Positions 33,613 to 46,800 of a stretch of 64,000 bases of DNA are shown one piece after another. A program made the translations under genes and the position numbers. The notes under the pieces are model-generated. The model made no database searches. It saw only the letters and a list, made by a program, of their open reading frames with translations, and was not told the DNA's origin. Origin of the DNA: Aphrocallistes beatrix. Its lineage: Eukaryota; Porifera; Hexactinellida; Sceptrulophora; Aphrocallistidae. Numbering within the stretch: position 1 is the first letter of the stretch; each line of letters starts with the position of its first letter. Where the stretch lies: positions 124,001 through 188,000 of the forward strand of contig OY725490.1 of assembly GCA_963281255.1 (NCBI GenBank), written 5' to 3'.

Positions 33613-34319
33613 TCAGGGTTGGGAGGCTGGAACTTTTTCTTTCTTTTCTGCAAGAGAGATCGCAGTTTCCACAGGAGTGACTCTCCTCTGACGTAAGTCC
33701 CAAACGAAGTAGGAAACGATGGTAATTATCATTATAGCAATCAATGTGAGAATGGCCAAGGCAGCGAGAGGAAGTGAGTAGCAGATATGACAAATCTCAG
33801 TAGCAGCAGCAGAGGTAGTAGCAGCAGTAGGGACTAATGAGAGAAAATGGTATATCATAGACAAACATAATTCCAGCTATACCAAATAGATGTTACCTGT
33901 GTGAGTGAAAAGACCATTAATGAGACCCAGAGAAGGTGAAGTTTGCTGAAAAGGAAAAGATATAAATTTCAATTAATCGATTTAAAAATGTATATTTACT
34001 CTCACTCACTCCATTCTCATCTTTGAACAGGATGTAGTAACTGATGTGGTTACTGGTGCTGGAATCAAGTGGAGAGTTAGTCACCGTCAGTCCATTGTAA
34101 TCGGTGAGTTTCCCATCTCCCAGAGTAAACTCAAAATAGTCATTTTGACCGCTGAAGTAACTCGGACCGAGAACTGCTCGTATGCGAATGCTACCAGCTG
34201 GAACACCTCCCAATGAGACGCGGCCATCTTGAGATGCTGAGACAGGATCGTACACTTCTACGCTGGAATAATTTGTGAATACTGGAGGTGTGTTTGTGTC
34301 AACAATCACGTATATCACA
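33613..34319 (-). pseudogene. FN3 receptor copy 2, 3' fragment (exons 8-10)
   Basis: Three exons remain on the minus strand: 34319-34010 (juxtamembrane block), 33945-33897 and 33833-33613 (stalk, membrane helix, tail). All splice sites and frames are intact, and the tail ends SLAEKKEKVPASQP like that of copy 4. Upstream, intron 7 continues to about 34,690 and then meets a Helitron-like fragment; exons 1-7, including all FN3 domains and the signal peptide, are absent. It therefore cannot make a receptor, but it is a possible donor for gene conversion. Confidence 0.8.
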
Positions 34320-34321
34320 CT

Positions 34322-34690
34322 AGAGAAATGTATCGATAATAAACAAATTTCATTCTTATCTATCAAGAATTTTTGTTTAGTCAATAAAAATTCATCTCAA
34401 ACAGGATACGATCATTTAATTTACTCCTCCAAATGACCAAGACTTTGTCCAGCCAAACTTTAGAAATTCGATAATTATCCACTTTTGCACGTGACTTAAA
34501 TTTTTCACCGCGGTCTGAACCACAGCCGCAAAGTCAACATTAAGTTTTTCCACTCGTCTCGCATTTAATTCTATGATATTATCAGAGTTTATTCCATATA
34601 TTTGGATACTCAGGGATTCTGTATGTCCAAGCAGGTTCATTATGGATAATTAAATTAAATCAAGATGCAAAATTATTCCAATGAATGCCC
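34322..34690 (-). repeat. Intron-7 insertion, copy 2
   Basis: Matches 39,490-40,010 (inverted) in copy 3 and is absent from intron 7 of copies 1 and 4. It has a 74-codon frame at 34640-34416 that is interrupted in the other copy; no family recognised. Confidence 0.6.
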
Positions 34691-34719
34691 TGAAACAAAA
34701 AATTCCATATAATATATTA

Positions 34720-34862
34720 CAAGCGCGCGTCGCTTGGTTGCGCTGCGCGGCTGGCGGACACTAAGTTAATAACATCTCTAAATATGTCTATCTTAATGCG
34801 ATAATCGATATCACTTGAAAAATCACAAAATATGCCAATTTATTAATTTTTGATGCTTAATA
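34720..34862 (-). mobile_element. Helitron-like 3' end fragment
   Basis: Hairpin end CAAGCGCGCGTCGCTTGGTT and about 100 bp of subfamily 3 interior. It marks the breakpoint between copy 2 and the promoter of copy 3. Confidence 0.55.
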
Positions 34863-35329
34863 TCTTATATGTTCACATATGGATCTGCAGCTGTTTTTTT
34901 TATCTCTAATGAGCAATTATCTAGCTAAACTATATAATTTGATATGACCCAGGAGAATCTAGGAGAGATGATCTAATCTGCTCTTTTCACATCACTCATC
35001 TCTGCTCCAGATCCAAAACCTCACTCATTTCCCACATCTTCCACCCTGCCTCACCTTCCTTCGCCCCAGCATTGAAGTATGGCGACATAGTGAAGAAAAG
35101 CAGCATTTTCAGTTGATAATACTATCCTAAAGACTGTAAAAGAGGCATTTTAGAGCAGAAGTTTCGAGTAGTCAAGTTTCGAGTAATGAAACGATAGCAT
35201 TAATGCTCTTCCAAATGCTCAATGCATAGGTAATTAGGTTGATAGAATTTTCCAAATGATAATGTTTTTGGTAAGAATCAATATATGGCATCAATAAAGT
35301 ATTGTTACATACGTAGAGGGTTAGTATTC

Positions 35330-35338
35330 TATATAAAG
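35330..35338 (+). promoter_or_regulatory. TATA box of receptor gene 3
   Basis: TATATAAAG, 57 bp upstream of the ATG, in the same context as in gene 1. Confidence 0.5.
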
Positions 35339-35394
35339 GATTCGCTTGCTCGAGAATGGAATAAGTTCTCATATTATTTTTTGATAAACTTCTT

Positions 35395-38300
35395 ATGGAG
35401 TATCTTAAATTATTCTTCATCTGGACTGTGAGTTGTCAATCATTGTAATTATTACAACATATATTTTTGTGCTAAAAAACGTACTTTAAGATATGTAGTT
35501 ACATTTCTAAACCAATTTTAGTTCATGATGGACTGGACACGGATGGCATCAGCTAATGGTGGGGGTAAGTTTCTAGCTACACAATTTGGATACTGTATTT
35601 AAACTTGAGGGAAGACAATTGAATTGAAATATTTTATAGTGACTAATTCATATACGAATTTAAATTATAATTTAGTTAAATTTAAATGTTAACTGGACTT
35701 CATAAATAAATTATCATTATTACCGTCCGTATGGAAGATTTTCCTGTGTACTAATATTTTATGGTGGTCAGTGTATATATGTTCATTAATCAAAAATGTC
35801 AATTGATTTTGTAACAAATATCATCGGTCTAAGTAGATGCTCTTCTTTATCTTTATAACCAACGTATATAGTATATTTCATTTCTAGGTAGATTATATGT
35901 ATCTTCATTTTAGGTCTAGCGTTTCAATCTCCAAATGTCACTGCAGTAAACTCAACAGCTCTGAGGATTACTTGGGTAGAATTTCTTTTTATTCAAAGTG
36001 GTACTTTGAATTATAGTATTCAGACTATCACCAGAGAGGTACGCAATACTGAAAACACAGTTAGTTTTCAATCCCCGAATGGAGCCCAGTCAATCGTAGT
36101 GTATGATCTGTTTCCTTATAACATGTACGAGGTAGCCCTTTCTGCTGATTACTCAGATACATCATACACTGTTTTACCAATAATACTACTTCAGAGGACA
36201 GCTGAAGCTCGTAAGTCAGATAGACTTTAGTTCCTTAACTGTGTTACTATATTCCAACATAACTCATTTTGTCGTTCTGAAGAATGTATATATATTTTTT
36301 TAATATTTTATTTGACACAAGCGCGTTTCGCTTCCTTGCAGACACTGCGTGTCCGCAGAGTTACCCAGTGGACACTTGGAGATATTAGAGAAACGATACG
36401 TCGCTTTCTTATTTTCTACTAACTATGCTGAATTGCCATTTGTCTGCAGTTATATTAATGGAATCAGAACTGTAGCAGAAAATTTAGGTTCGTGATTAAT
36501 AGAATTTACTTCGTATTAAGTCAACTAATCCTGAGTGTAAGAACAATTTGAACCCACAAAGTTCACACTACTAAATTATTATACTTGAATAATCAACCAA
36601 TTTCGGTGGATGTCGTTTAACAACAATTACAATGTGTTATATGCTATGATCAATCAATTCGATCATAAAAGAACATAATAGACTCAAAATAGCTCTATTC
36701 AATCATTTATACGAAATAGAAACGTGTAAATCGCATTATAAAAGTCTGATACTTGATTGGTTCTCACATAAACCAATGAATTTCAATCACAAATAGTCCT
36801 TTTGATTATATGCATAAGTCACTACTGTTTTATTCCACTGTATTTGCATTATAAAATAATCGAATTTCATTGGTCAGCACAATTTGTCACCTATCTCGGC
36901 GAGGTGTAAACATTTCACTTAGATCTTCGAACTGAATCGTAGACTCATTATTATTTACCTGTGTGCCAAATTTCACATTTCTAGTACCTCCCAGTTTCTC
37001 AATCAATTCTGGACAAACAAAAAGAAAACAAAAAAAACCATTGCGTTTTAATATATAAGATTTTAGGATTTTGGAATTCTAATTCATTTTTAGCTGGAAA
37101 CACAATTCACTATACTAAATAATTTGAATTATGTATTTCAAAAATAACCGAATCAAGATTAAAATTACAAACTGTTCTAAATACTAGTGCAATTGATCAA
37201 TTATCGGAAATAATTTTGATATGCGGGTGAGAGTCCGCGAATCCATCGCGAGGGATTTCCACCCATGTGTGACCCCAGAGTATAAAACCTGGCGCTGCCA
37301 CTGGTTCTGCGAAATCGAATGAACCGAGTTTACATAATTTCGCATTTGGAAGCCTTTTGGATGCAGATATGAACTAATTAATACAAACAGTAAAATTCTA
37401 ACAAATAGTGTGCCCCTTCCTCAACAGTAATTACTACCAATTAAAACATATAAATAATTATGTTTTACACATTAGTTGTTGTACATACATACAGTGTACT
37501 AATGATATCTTCTTCCTAGCTGCTGGAGCATCTCGACTAATATCAGTGGAGTCCGAGAATGCAACCACGATTGAAGCTGTATGGTCAGCTCCTATAGCGT
37601 TGGAGCAGAATGGAAACATTAGCAGTTTCCTCATAGAAGTAATCAACAGCAACATTTCCTCTCAATTCAACCAAACCTTTGAGGTCAACTTGCTTTATCC
37701 AATCTCAAACTCCACAACTTTCAATCAGAACGTCAGTGTGGATGCAGGCTTTACCTATACGGTGACTGTGAGAGCAATGAATGGAGCAGGACTGGGAGAA
37801 AGGAGTGAGTCGCTGGGAGTGACAACACCAGAAGCTGGTAATGAATTATTTCCCATTACAATAGTATATATGTACATCATATGAACCATATGAGAGTTCG
37901 AGCTTTTGTAATACACGTGGCCCACTGAGCTTTTAGACACTATTCAATCGAGTAATTTTGTTTTGAACCATCAAGAAATCCATTCAATAGTTCGGGAAGA
38001 TTGTTACCAGTGGTAGCCACTAGTTCATCTAGTTTTAACCTTTTTGGTCGTGGATCAACAAAGATATGTTTCTCACAATTCATACTCCATTAACCTTGAG
38101 ACCTAAAAAAGTTCATATCCCATAGATCACAGGATGGGAATCAGTGCCCGAGAGCTATTACCTAAAATATTTTACTGCCTCTTTCACCGTTCGAAGCATG
38201 GTTCCTTGAGTATTTACAAAGTTACGCAACAAATGGGGAGATATTCCAGAATATAATATTGAGTTCTTTATTGTAGAACTCTTAATTCTAGCTTACCATT

Positions 38301-40756
38301 GGATATTTCTCTAGTTCCTCCAAATGTTGCTCCATTTCTTTCTTCGGAAATAACGGTGGTCCAACAGAATCCGACAGATGTCACTCTCCAGTTCCCTCTT
38401 GTGACGACACTCTTTCTGAACGGAATACTGGTTGGCTACGGAATAAGCTATGTCGGCATTCTAAGTGAGGTGGAATTGTTCGGTTCGAATGGGTCCACGA
38501 GTTATGAAGAACTTCCAGAAGATAGCTTCTTCGCTCCTCTAGATGAAAAACTCACTTTGAGCAGTTTAATTCCGAACTTCAGATATGTAGTGTCTGTCGA
38601 TGCTCGGAATTCTCTGGGAGCAACTGCAACAGTGAGCCTATCGCTGCCACCGCAACCAACTGATGGTAACGGAATGCTTTAATTAATCTTAATCTACGCG
38701 CATATTATCCAAACTTGGTAGATATCTACAACTTTGTAAAATCTTTATCTTTAATGCATTTGATCTAACCTGACTACTATAGTAGATGCATACGCCTATA
38801 AACGAATATTATTCAAAACCGAGCTTGAAATCTGATTGGTCGAGAATATTATTATTTGTCTGCTAATCACTTCATTAGAGGAATGAAACGATCTAGCATT
38901 ACTATAGTTTACATTTTACTTAAATTAGTGCATATTTTGATTCAATATTGTTGCTTAGTTCCCAGCGGAGTTCCTGTTAATGTAAGCCTAGCAGCTGTCT
39001 CCTCCAATCAAATCGACTTGACTTGGAGCCTCAATCTGCGGAATGTGAACGGTCGCTTGCTCGCATTCCATGTGTACCATTCTCCTGTGAATATGCATAA
39101 CCCAACTGTTGTTGTTTACGACGTGATGCGAGGAGACATTGGTCCGTACTACTCGGTGCAGATTGGAGGTTTGTCTGCTAACCTCTACTATGAAGTGACT
39201 GTTTCGATTGTGAATAACGTCGGAGAAGGAATGAACTCAACTGCGGAGAAAGCTAGAACCTTTCCTGCTCGTGAGTTGTAATGATACATGTTTACAAATA
39301 TATTTTGAATATTCTGAGTTTACTGTTCTATTTGACAGTTCCTGCTAACAACCTACCTCCTGCGACAACTCCTCTGTCGAGTACTCCGACTTCATTGGTG
39401 GTCCTGATTCCCGCTCAACCCTTGTTCCCAACAGCAGACATTGCGTAAGAGAGAATCTTTCAATACAAATAATGCTGTGATTTTATCGTAGTTCTTGATA
39501 CTTGTGTTATGAGATATCTCTACTCGTATGGCAAGGATGAGATGTATAGTCCGTACCTCTCAGCAATCCTGTGAGAATCTGGACCCATCTCTAGCTAGAT
39601 CTTGTTGAATAATCTACGCTGAATATTCAGAATGGTTATAGTGATTATATAGAATTTTATGAATCAGGGCATTCATTGGATTAGTTTTTGCATTGTCCAT
39701 AATTGTCCATAATGAACTTCTCATTACTTAGGCATACTGAATCCCTGCGAATCCAATTGTATGGATAAAACTCTGATATTATCACAGAATTACATGCGAG
39801 ACGAGTTTGAAAAGTTAATGTTGACTTTGTGGCTGTGGTTCAGACCGCGGTGAAAAATTTCAAATCTCGTGCAAAAGTGGATAACTATCGAACTTCTGTT
39901 TGGCTGGACAAAGTCTTGGTCATTTGGAGGAGTGAATTAAATGATCGTATCCTGTTTGAGGATGAATTTTTATTGGCTAAACAAAATTCTTGATAGATGA
40001 GAGCGAAACTTGTGTGTTATCAGATTTTTACTGATACATTCCTCTAGTGTGATATACGTGATTGTTGACACAAACACACCTCCAGTATTCACAAATTATT
40101 CCAGCGTAGAAGTGTACAATCCTGTCTCAGCATCTCAAGATGGTCGCGTCTCATTGGGAGGTGTTCCAGCTGGTAGCATTCGCATACGAGCAGTTCTCGG
40201 TCCGAGCTACTTCAGCGGTCAAAATGACTATTTTGAGTTTACTCTGGGAGATGGGGAACTCACCGATTACAATGGACTGACGGTGACTAACTCTCCACTT
40301 GATTCCAGCACCATTAACCACATCAGTTACTACATCCTGTTCAAAGATGAGAATGGAGTGAGTGAGAGTAAATATACATTTTTAAATCGATTAATTGAAA
40401 TTTATATCTTTTCCTTTTCAGCAAACTTCACCTTCTCTGGGTCTCATTAATGGTCTTTTAACTCACACAGGTAATAACTATTTGGTATAGCTGGAATTAT
40501 GTAGAGTTTGTCGTTGAAATATCCTTTTGTCTCATTAGTCCCTCCTCCTACTTCTGCTGCTGCTGCTACTGAGATTTGTATTATCTGCTACTTACTTCCT
40601 CTCGCTGCCTTGGTCATTCTCACTTTGATTGCTATAATGATAATTACCATCGTTTCCTACTTCGTTTGGGAATTACGTCAGAGGAGAGTCACTCCTGTGG
40701 AAACTGCGATCTCTCGTGAACAAAAAGAAGAGAAAGTTCCAGCCTCCCAACCCTGA
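35395..40756 (+). CDS. FN3 receptor gene 3: type I membrane protein, ten exons
   Basis: Exons: 35395-35427, 35522-35564, 35914-36210, 37520-37837, 38315-38665, 38959-39270, 39339-39444, 40048-40357, 40422-40470, 40539-40756; 2037 nt, 678 aa, open throughout with GT-AG junctions. Same architecture as gene 1: signal peptide, four FN3 domains, linker, juxtamembrane block, Ala-rich stalk, membrane helix, short basic tail ([10 protein letters not shown]). FN3-4 has one extra residue (PYYSVQ). The first FN3 domain differs much from gene 1 in the stretch after ITW (VEFLFIQSG against DVFPLNEDG) and near its end, whereas domains 2-4 are nearly the same. The stalk repeat is short. Intron 3 carries a Helitron-like element and intron 7 a 0.5-kb insertion. 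Confidence 0.82.
36318..37060 (-). mobile_element. Helitron-like element, subfamily 2, in intron 3 of gene 3
   Basis: Minus-strand start TCTTATATATTAAAACGC, end ACGCGCTTG; interior like 577-1337. Flanked by A and T. Gene 4 lacks it. Confidence 0.65.
39490..40010 (+). repeat. Intron-7 insertion, copy 3
   Basis: About 0.5 kb not present in introns 7 of genes 1 and 4, which are about 180 bp. It shares GGCTGTGGTTCAGACCGCGG with copy 2. No recognised coding content. Confidence 0.6.
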
Positions 40757-41625
40757 AGCTAATCCCTCTGAATCCTAAACTCAGCTGTGATGAATTACTG
40801 TGTGATTACTGTTCTTATTTAACTTTCCACTAGTTTGTTACTGTACATAGTTTAGGCATTAATGTTAAGTGAGTTGAGAGAGTGAAAGAATGGTTTGAGA
40901 TATTCTTTGAACCAATTTTGTATGCTAACCTTTTGATTTGTACAAGTATTCTCTTTGAAGATTGAATGTATAATTTTTCTTGCATAGTTTCAGTATTTGG
41001 GCCTCATGAATGTCATCCCAGAATTTGTTAAATCTGTGGCAGAGCAGGGACAATGGTCTTATGTGAATCATGATTACAAGACAAATGAATAATTTCTGAT
41101 TTTGGTGCTATATCTTGCATTATAGTGCGAATTATGATTACAAAACTATTGAATAATTTCTGATTTTGATAGTAACTGCTATATCTTGCACTATGCGAGT
41201 CATAATTACAAACCAAGTGATACTTTGCATATCTTTTGCTTCTGTGTTCTATTATTATTCAAAACTATTAAACTCGATATACTTATTTGTATTTAATTAG
41301 AGCAGTTCCGAGGTCCTGGGCTAAATATTCAAAGATGCTCTGGAACGCTATTACCCCTAAAATGTAAGCAGGATTGAATTCTCGATGAATTTAATTAAAA
41401 TTCGGTAGAATTAAATATTGCATAAATTGCATTACATCCATCAATAATTAACTTTTCGAGACTTCATTTCAACTAATACCAGTATGAAGTTCACTTTCAA
41501 TTGACAAGAGAGATAAGTAAGCAAGTCTTCCTTGCTTCATAGAAGTTCTCTTTTCATTTAAAATACGTTTCAGGCTGAAAATGAGCGCTTTCCTGTTGCA
41601 TTAGTTATTATCAGCGACAAATATA
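40757..41625. other. 3' flank of receptor gene 3
   Basis: Direct repeat of 32,157-33,020. No gene. It ends at a TA where the DD37D element inserted. Confidence 0.6.
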
Positions 41626-41769
41626 CAGGGTGGCCGAGCGAAATTGAGACAAATATGCTTGCTTTAAAACAACCCTTAAATTTTCTCAGGTCCTTAATTT
41701 TTTAGTTACTATAGACGTATCAACTATGTTAGCTATAGAATTGAGAACATTGTCATATTTTGAACAATA

Positions 41770-43185
41770 ATGAATGAATTGGAGAAGAGAAAAGTTGTTG
41801 AGACCTATTTTCACAATGGACATGGTGTGTCTCAAATCTGGAAGCTTGTAAAAGATCTCGGAATATCACGAGCCACAGTCTACAGGCTCGTTAAAAAGTT
41901 CCAAAATGGCGGAAATAGCGACAGGAAATCGGGTTCTGGGGGTGAACTGTCAAAAAGAACCATAGTGCGAAGAGAAAGATTGCTGATCGTCTGCGCCGGA
42001 ATCCAGCTCAGTCTGTCAGAAAAATCGCGAGAGAAATCGGAAGTCCAAAATCCACGGCTCAAGATATCATCAGAAGGGACTTGAAACTGAGAGCAAGGAA
42101 GAAGGAAAAGAAACAAGCGCTCACAAGTCCCCAAAAGGCAAAAAGAGAGACAAGATCCAGAACTCTTCGTCGATCGTTGGACAGCGACTAGCACAGACAA
42201 GTCCTCTTTAGCGATGAAAAATATTTCCTGATGGATCTGGGGCCTTATTCACTAAGAAAACTTAAGATTTGCTTAACTTTATATAACTTTATATAGTGGA
42301 AATTTAGAAGAGTTGCATTACGATTTGAGTAAATAGATGTTCAATGATACCAATAGAAATATAAACTACCTAAATACTGGAAATATTCCAAAAAACTCTC
42401 GAAATATTCGTGATGTCATACTTAAGTATTATGACGTCATACTTAACTTAAAATATTACGTAACTTTCTGAAAATTTTAACAAATGAGTCAAAATTTGTC
42501 AAGCATTTCAATTGTACCACTTAAAATTAATAGAGTATGCAATCTATTCGAATTCTTTAAAAATCTCTTCTAATTTTGAAGATTCAAAAGTTAAGCAAAT
42601 CTTAAGTTTTCTTAGTGAATAAGGCCCCAGCCCCTTAATCGCCAAAACGATCGTGTCTACATCAAAGAAGGGATAAAGAAGCCTCTGAATAAGTAAACGA
42701 TCGTGGAAAAGAATAAATTTAGCCGAAAATTCATGGTCTGGGCAGGGGTAGCATATAACCTAAAAACTGATCTGATTTTTTTCAGACAAGGAGAGACTGT
42801 GGATGCGAATCGGTACCATTGTGCAATTTTAGCTCCTTTTGTCGTTCCCCTTTGTCGTCAGCACAACCTCGTTTTCCAACAGGACTCCGCCCCTTGCCAC
42901 ACGGCAACCAGAGTCGCAGAATTTTTGAGGACGGAAAATATAGATTTTTGGACGAAAGAAGATTGGCCGCCAAACTCCCCTGATCTCAATCCCCTTGACT
43001 ACTGTTTATGAGGTATGCTGGAGCAGGAGGTGTACCGTAAGCCACCAAAGAATTTGCAGGACCTGGAGAACAAATTTCAACGAGCTTGGGATAATTTGGA
43101 TCTGTCCAAAGTGAACCGGTGCATTGATCGATTCAAGGGACGATTGCGACAATGTGAAGATGCAAAAGGCAGCCATTTCGAATGA
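41770..43185 (+). pseudogene. DD37D mariner-like transposase, broken
   Basis: Begins at ATG 41770 with a helix-turn-helix region (VSQIWKLVKDLGISRATVYR). Near 41,970 the frame shifts by one; the continuing frame reads KIADRLRRNPAQSVRKIARE and ends in TAG before LFSDEKYF, which holds the first catalytic Asp. A MITE (42237-42630) then splits the gene. The rest runs from FMVWAGV through FQQDSAPCHTA to NSPDLNPLDY, with 37 residues between the second and third Asp, which defines the DD37D group. A Trp codon has become TGA at 43009-43011 (DYCL-stop-GMLEQ), and the natural end is at 43183-43185. With at least four lesions it is inactive. Confidence 0.88.
42237..42630. mobile_element. MITE nested in the DD37D element
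   Basis: At least 30 bp of perfect inverted termini starting CTGGGGCCTTATTCACTAAG. Length 394 bp, AT-rich, non-coding. No target duplication that I can identify, so its superfamily is open. Confidence 0.8.
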
Positions 43186-43298
43186 AAATGTTTTGTAGTA
43201 CCCCATATAACTAGTTTTTATTATGAGTCTAAACTCTACTTATCAATTTATGAAAATACGTCATTTTAAATTTGTCTCAATTTCGTTCGGCCACCCTG

Positions 43299-43885
43299 TA
43301 TATGCATCTCAACTTCTACTTGTATCAAAAATGCTTTAGTCAGAATTCATTACTAAACATTTTATTAGTTTTATGTAACTTAATTTTATCATTTATACTT
43401 ACTTTTAAATTATTTGAACTTTCAAACTCTTCCAACTTTCACCTAAAAATGGAAACCTGACGTCTCTGCCGAAGTTCACTTTAAATGACAAATTCGGCAA
43501 TTTAAAAAATCATTTTGACTGACGTATGATTGATGTCGTGGCTCAAGACTCATTGGGGTGTGATGCAAAAGATTAGGTGCGCTTCGGATTCGACGATTGT
43601 CCCTGCTCTGCCACAGATTTGATAAATTCTGGGATCCACTTCATGAGCCCACATACTGAAACTATTATAGACAAATTATTCATTCAACCTTCAAAGGGAA
43701 CATTTCACGAATCAAAAGCACCTAAAATTGGTTCAAAGAAGATCTCAACCATTCTTTCACTCTCTTAACTCACTTAACATTAATGCCTAAACTATGTACA
43801 GTAACAAACTAGTGGAAGATTAAATAAGAACAGTAATCACATAGTAATTCATCCCAGCTGAGTTTAGGATTCAGAGGGATTAGCT
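43299..43885. other. 3' flank of receptor gene 4
   Basis: Direct repeat of 33,028-33,612. No gene. Confidence 0.6.
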
Positions 43886-46800
43886 TTAGGTTTGGGAGGC
43901 TGGAACTTTCTCTTTCTTTTCTGCAAGAGAGATCGCAGTTTCCACAGAAGTGACTCTCCTCTGACGTAAGTCCCAAACGAAGCAGGAAACGATGGTAATT
44001 ATCATTATAGCAATCAATGTGAGAATGGCCAAGGCAGCGAGAGGAAGTGAGTAGCAGATATGACAAATCTCAGTAGCAGCAGCAGAGGTAGTAGCAGCAG
44101 TAGGGACTAATGAGAGAAAATGGTATATCATAGACAAACATAATTCCAGCTATACCAAATAGATGTTACCTGTGTGAGTGAAAAGACCATTAATGAGACC
44201 CAGAGAAGGTGAAGTTTGCTGAAAAGGAAAATATATAAATTCCAATTAATCGATTAAAAATGTATATTTACTCTCACTCACTCCATTCTCATCTTTGAAC
44301 AGGATATAGTAACTGATGTGGTTACTGGTGCTGGAATCAAGTGGAGAGTTAGTCACCGTCAGTCCATTGTAATCGGTGAGTTTCCCATCTCCCAGAGTAA
44401 ACTCAAAATAGTCATTTTGACCGCTGAAGTAGCTCGGACCGAGAACTGCTCGTATACGAATGCTACCAGCTGGAACACCTCCCAATGAGACGCGGCCATC
44501 TTGAGATGCTGAGACAGGATTGTACACTTCTACGCTGGAATAATTTGTGAATACTGGAGGTGTGTTTGTGTCAACAATCACGTATATCACACTAGAGGAA
44601 TGTATCAGTAAAAATCTGAAAACAAGTATTTGAATGTATCGATATAAACAAGTTTCTGTCATTTCCATCATTCATTTTTCCATCCAAAAAAAGTTCAAAT
44701 TCAAACAGGATGGAATGAAAGAATGAACTACAATAAAATCACAGCATTATTTGCATGGAAAGATTCTCTCTTACGCAATGTCTGCTGTTGGGAACAAGGG
44801 TTGAGCGGGAATCAGAACCACCAATGAAGTCGGAGTACTCGACAGAGGAGTTGTCGCAGGAGGTAGGTTGTTAGCGGGAACTGTCAAATAGAACAGTAAA
44901 CTCAGAATATTCAAAATATATTTGTGAACATGTATCATTACAACTCACGAGTAGGAAAGGTTCTAGCATTCTCCGCAGTTGAGTTCATTCCTTCTCCGAC
45001 GCTATTCACAATCGAAACAGTCACATCATAGTAGAGGTTAGCAGACAAACCTCCAATCTGCACCGAGTACGGACCAATGTCTCCTCGCTCCACGTCGTAA
45101 ACAACAGCAGTTGGGTTATGCATATTCACAGGAGAATGGTACACATGGAATGCGAGCAAGCGACCGTTCACATTCCGCAGATTGAGGCTCCAAGTCAAGT
45201 TGATTTGATTGGAGGAGACAGCTGCTAGGCTTACATTATCAGGAACTCCGCTGGGAACTAAGCAACAATATTGAATCAAAATATGCACTAATTTCTAAAA
45301 GTAAATGTGGAACTATAGTAATGCTAGATCGTTTCATTCCTCTAATGAAGTGATTAGCAGACAAATAATAATATTCTCGACCAATCAGATTTCAAGCTCG
45401 GTTTGAATGATATTCGTTTATAGGCGTATGCATCTACTATAGTAGTCAGGTTAGATCAAATGCATTAAAGATAAAGATTTTATAAAGTACGTAGATATCT
45501 ACCAAATTGAGAATATTGAATGAAATTTGGATAATATGCGTAGATTAACATTAATTAAAACGTTACCATCAGTTGGTTGCGGTGGCAGCGATAGGTTCAC
45601 TGTTGCAGTTGCTCCCAGAGAATTCCGAGCATTGACAGACACTACATATCTGAAGTTCGGAATTAAACTGCTCAGAGTGAGTTCTTGATCTGGAGGAGCG
45701 AAGAAGCTAACTTCAAGAAGTTCTTCATAATTCGTGGACCCATTCGAACCGAACAATTCCACCTCACTTAGAATGCCGACATAGCTTATTCCGTAGCCAA
45801 CCAGTATTCCGTTCAGAAAGAGTGTCGTCACAAGAGGGAACTGGAGAGTGACATCTGTCGGATTCTGTTGGACCACCGTTATTCCCGAAGAGAGAAATGG
45901 AACAACATTTGGAGGAACTAGAGAAATATCCAATGGTAAGCTAGAATTAAGGGTTCTACAATAAAGAACTCAATATTATATTCTGGAATATCTCTCCATT
46001 TGTTGCGTAACTTTCTAATTACTCAAGGAACCATGCTTCGAACGGTTAAAGAGGCAGTAAAATATTTTAGGTAATAGCTCTCGGGCACTGATTCCCATCC
46101 TATGATCTATGAGATATGAACTTTTTTATGTCTTAAGGTTAATGGAGTATGAATTGTGAGAAACATATCTGTGTTGATCCACGACCAAAAAGGTTGAAAA
46201 CTGATGCACTAGTGGCTACCACTGGTACCAATCTTCCCGAACTATTGAATGGATTTCTTGATGGTCCAAAACAAATTTACTCGATCGAATAGTGTCTAAA
46301 GCTATAGTGGGCCTCATATATTTCAAAAGCTTGAACTCTCATATGATGTATATACAATGTTGATAGGAAATAATTTGCTTACCAGTTTCTGGTGGTGTCA
46401 CTCCCAGCGACTCACTCCTTTCTCCCAGTCCTGCTCCATTCATTGCTCTCACAGTCACCGTATAGGTAAAGCCTGCATCCACAGTGAAGGTCTGATTGAA
46501 AGTTGTGGAGTTTGAGATTGGATATAGCAAGTTGACCTCAAAGGTTTGGTTGAATTGAGAGGAAATGTTGCTGCTGATTACTTCTATGAGGAAACTGCTA
46601 ATGTTTCCATTCTGCTCCAACGCTATAGGAGCTGACCATACAACTTCAATCGTGGATGTATTCTCGGACTCCACTGATATTAGTCGAGATGCTCCAGCAG
46701 CTACGAAGGAGATATCATTAGTACACTGTATGTATGTACACAAATAATGCGTGAAAACGTAAGTATTTATGTTTTAATTGACTGTAATTACTGTTGAGGG

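Larger units (their letters stand above)
41626..43298 (+). mobile_element. DD37D mariner-like element
   Basis: Inverted termini CAGGGTGGCCGAGCGAAATT and CAGGGTGGCCGAACGAAATT, TA on both sides, 1,673 bp including a nested 394-bp MITE. The empty site at 33,016-33,035 reads GACAAATATATATGAATCTC, which equals the joined flanks apart from one base. Confidence 0.93.
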
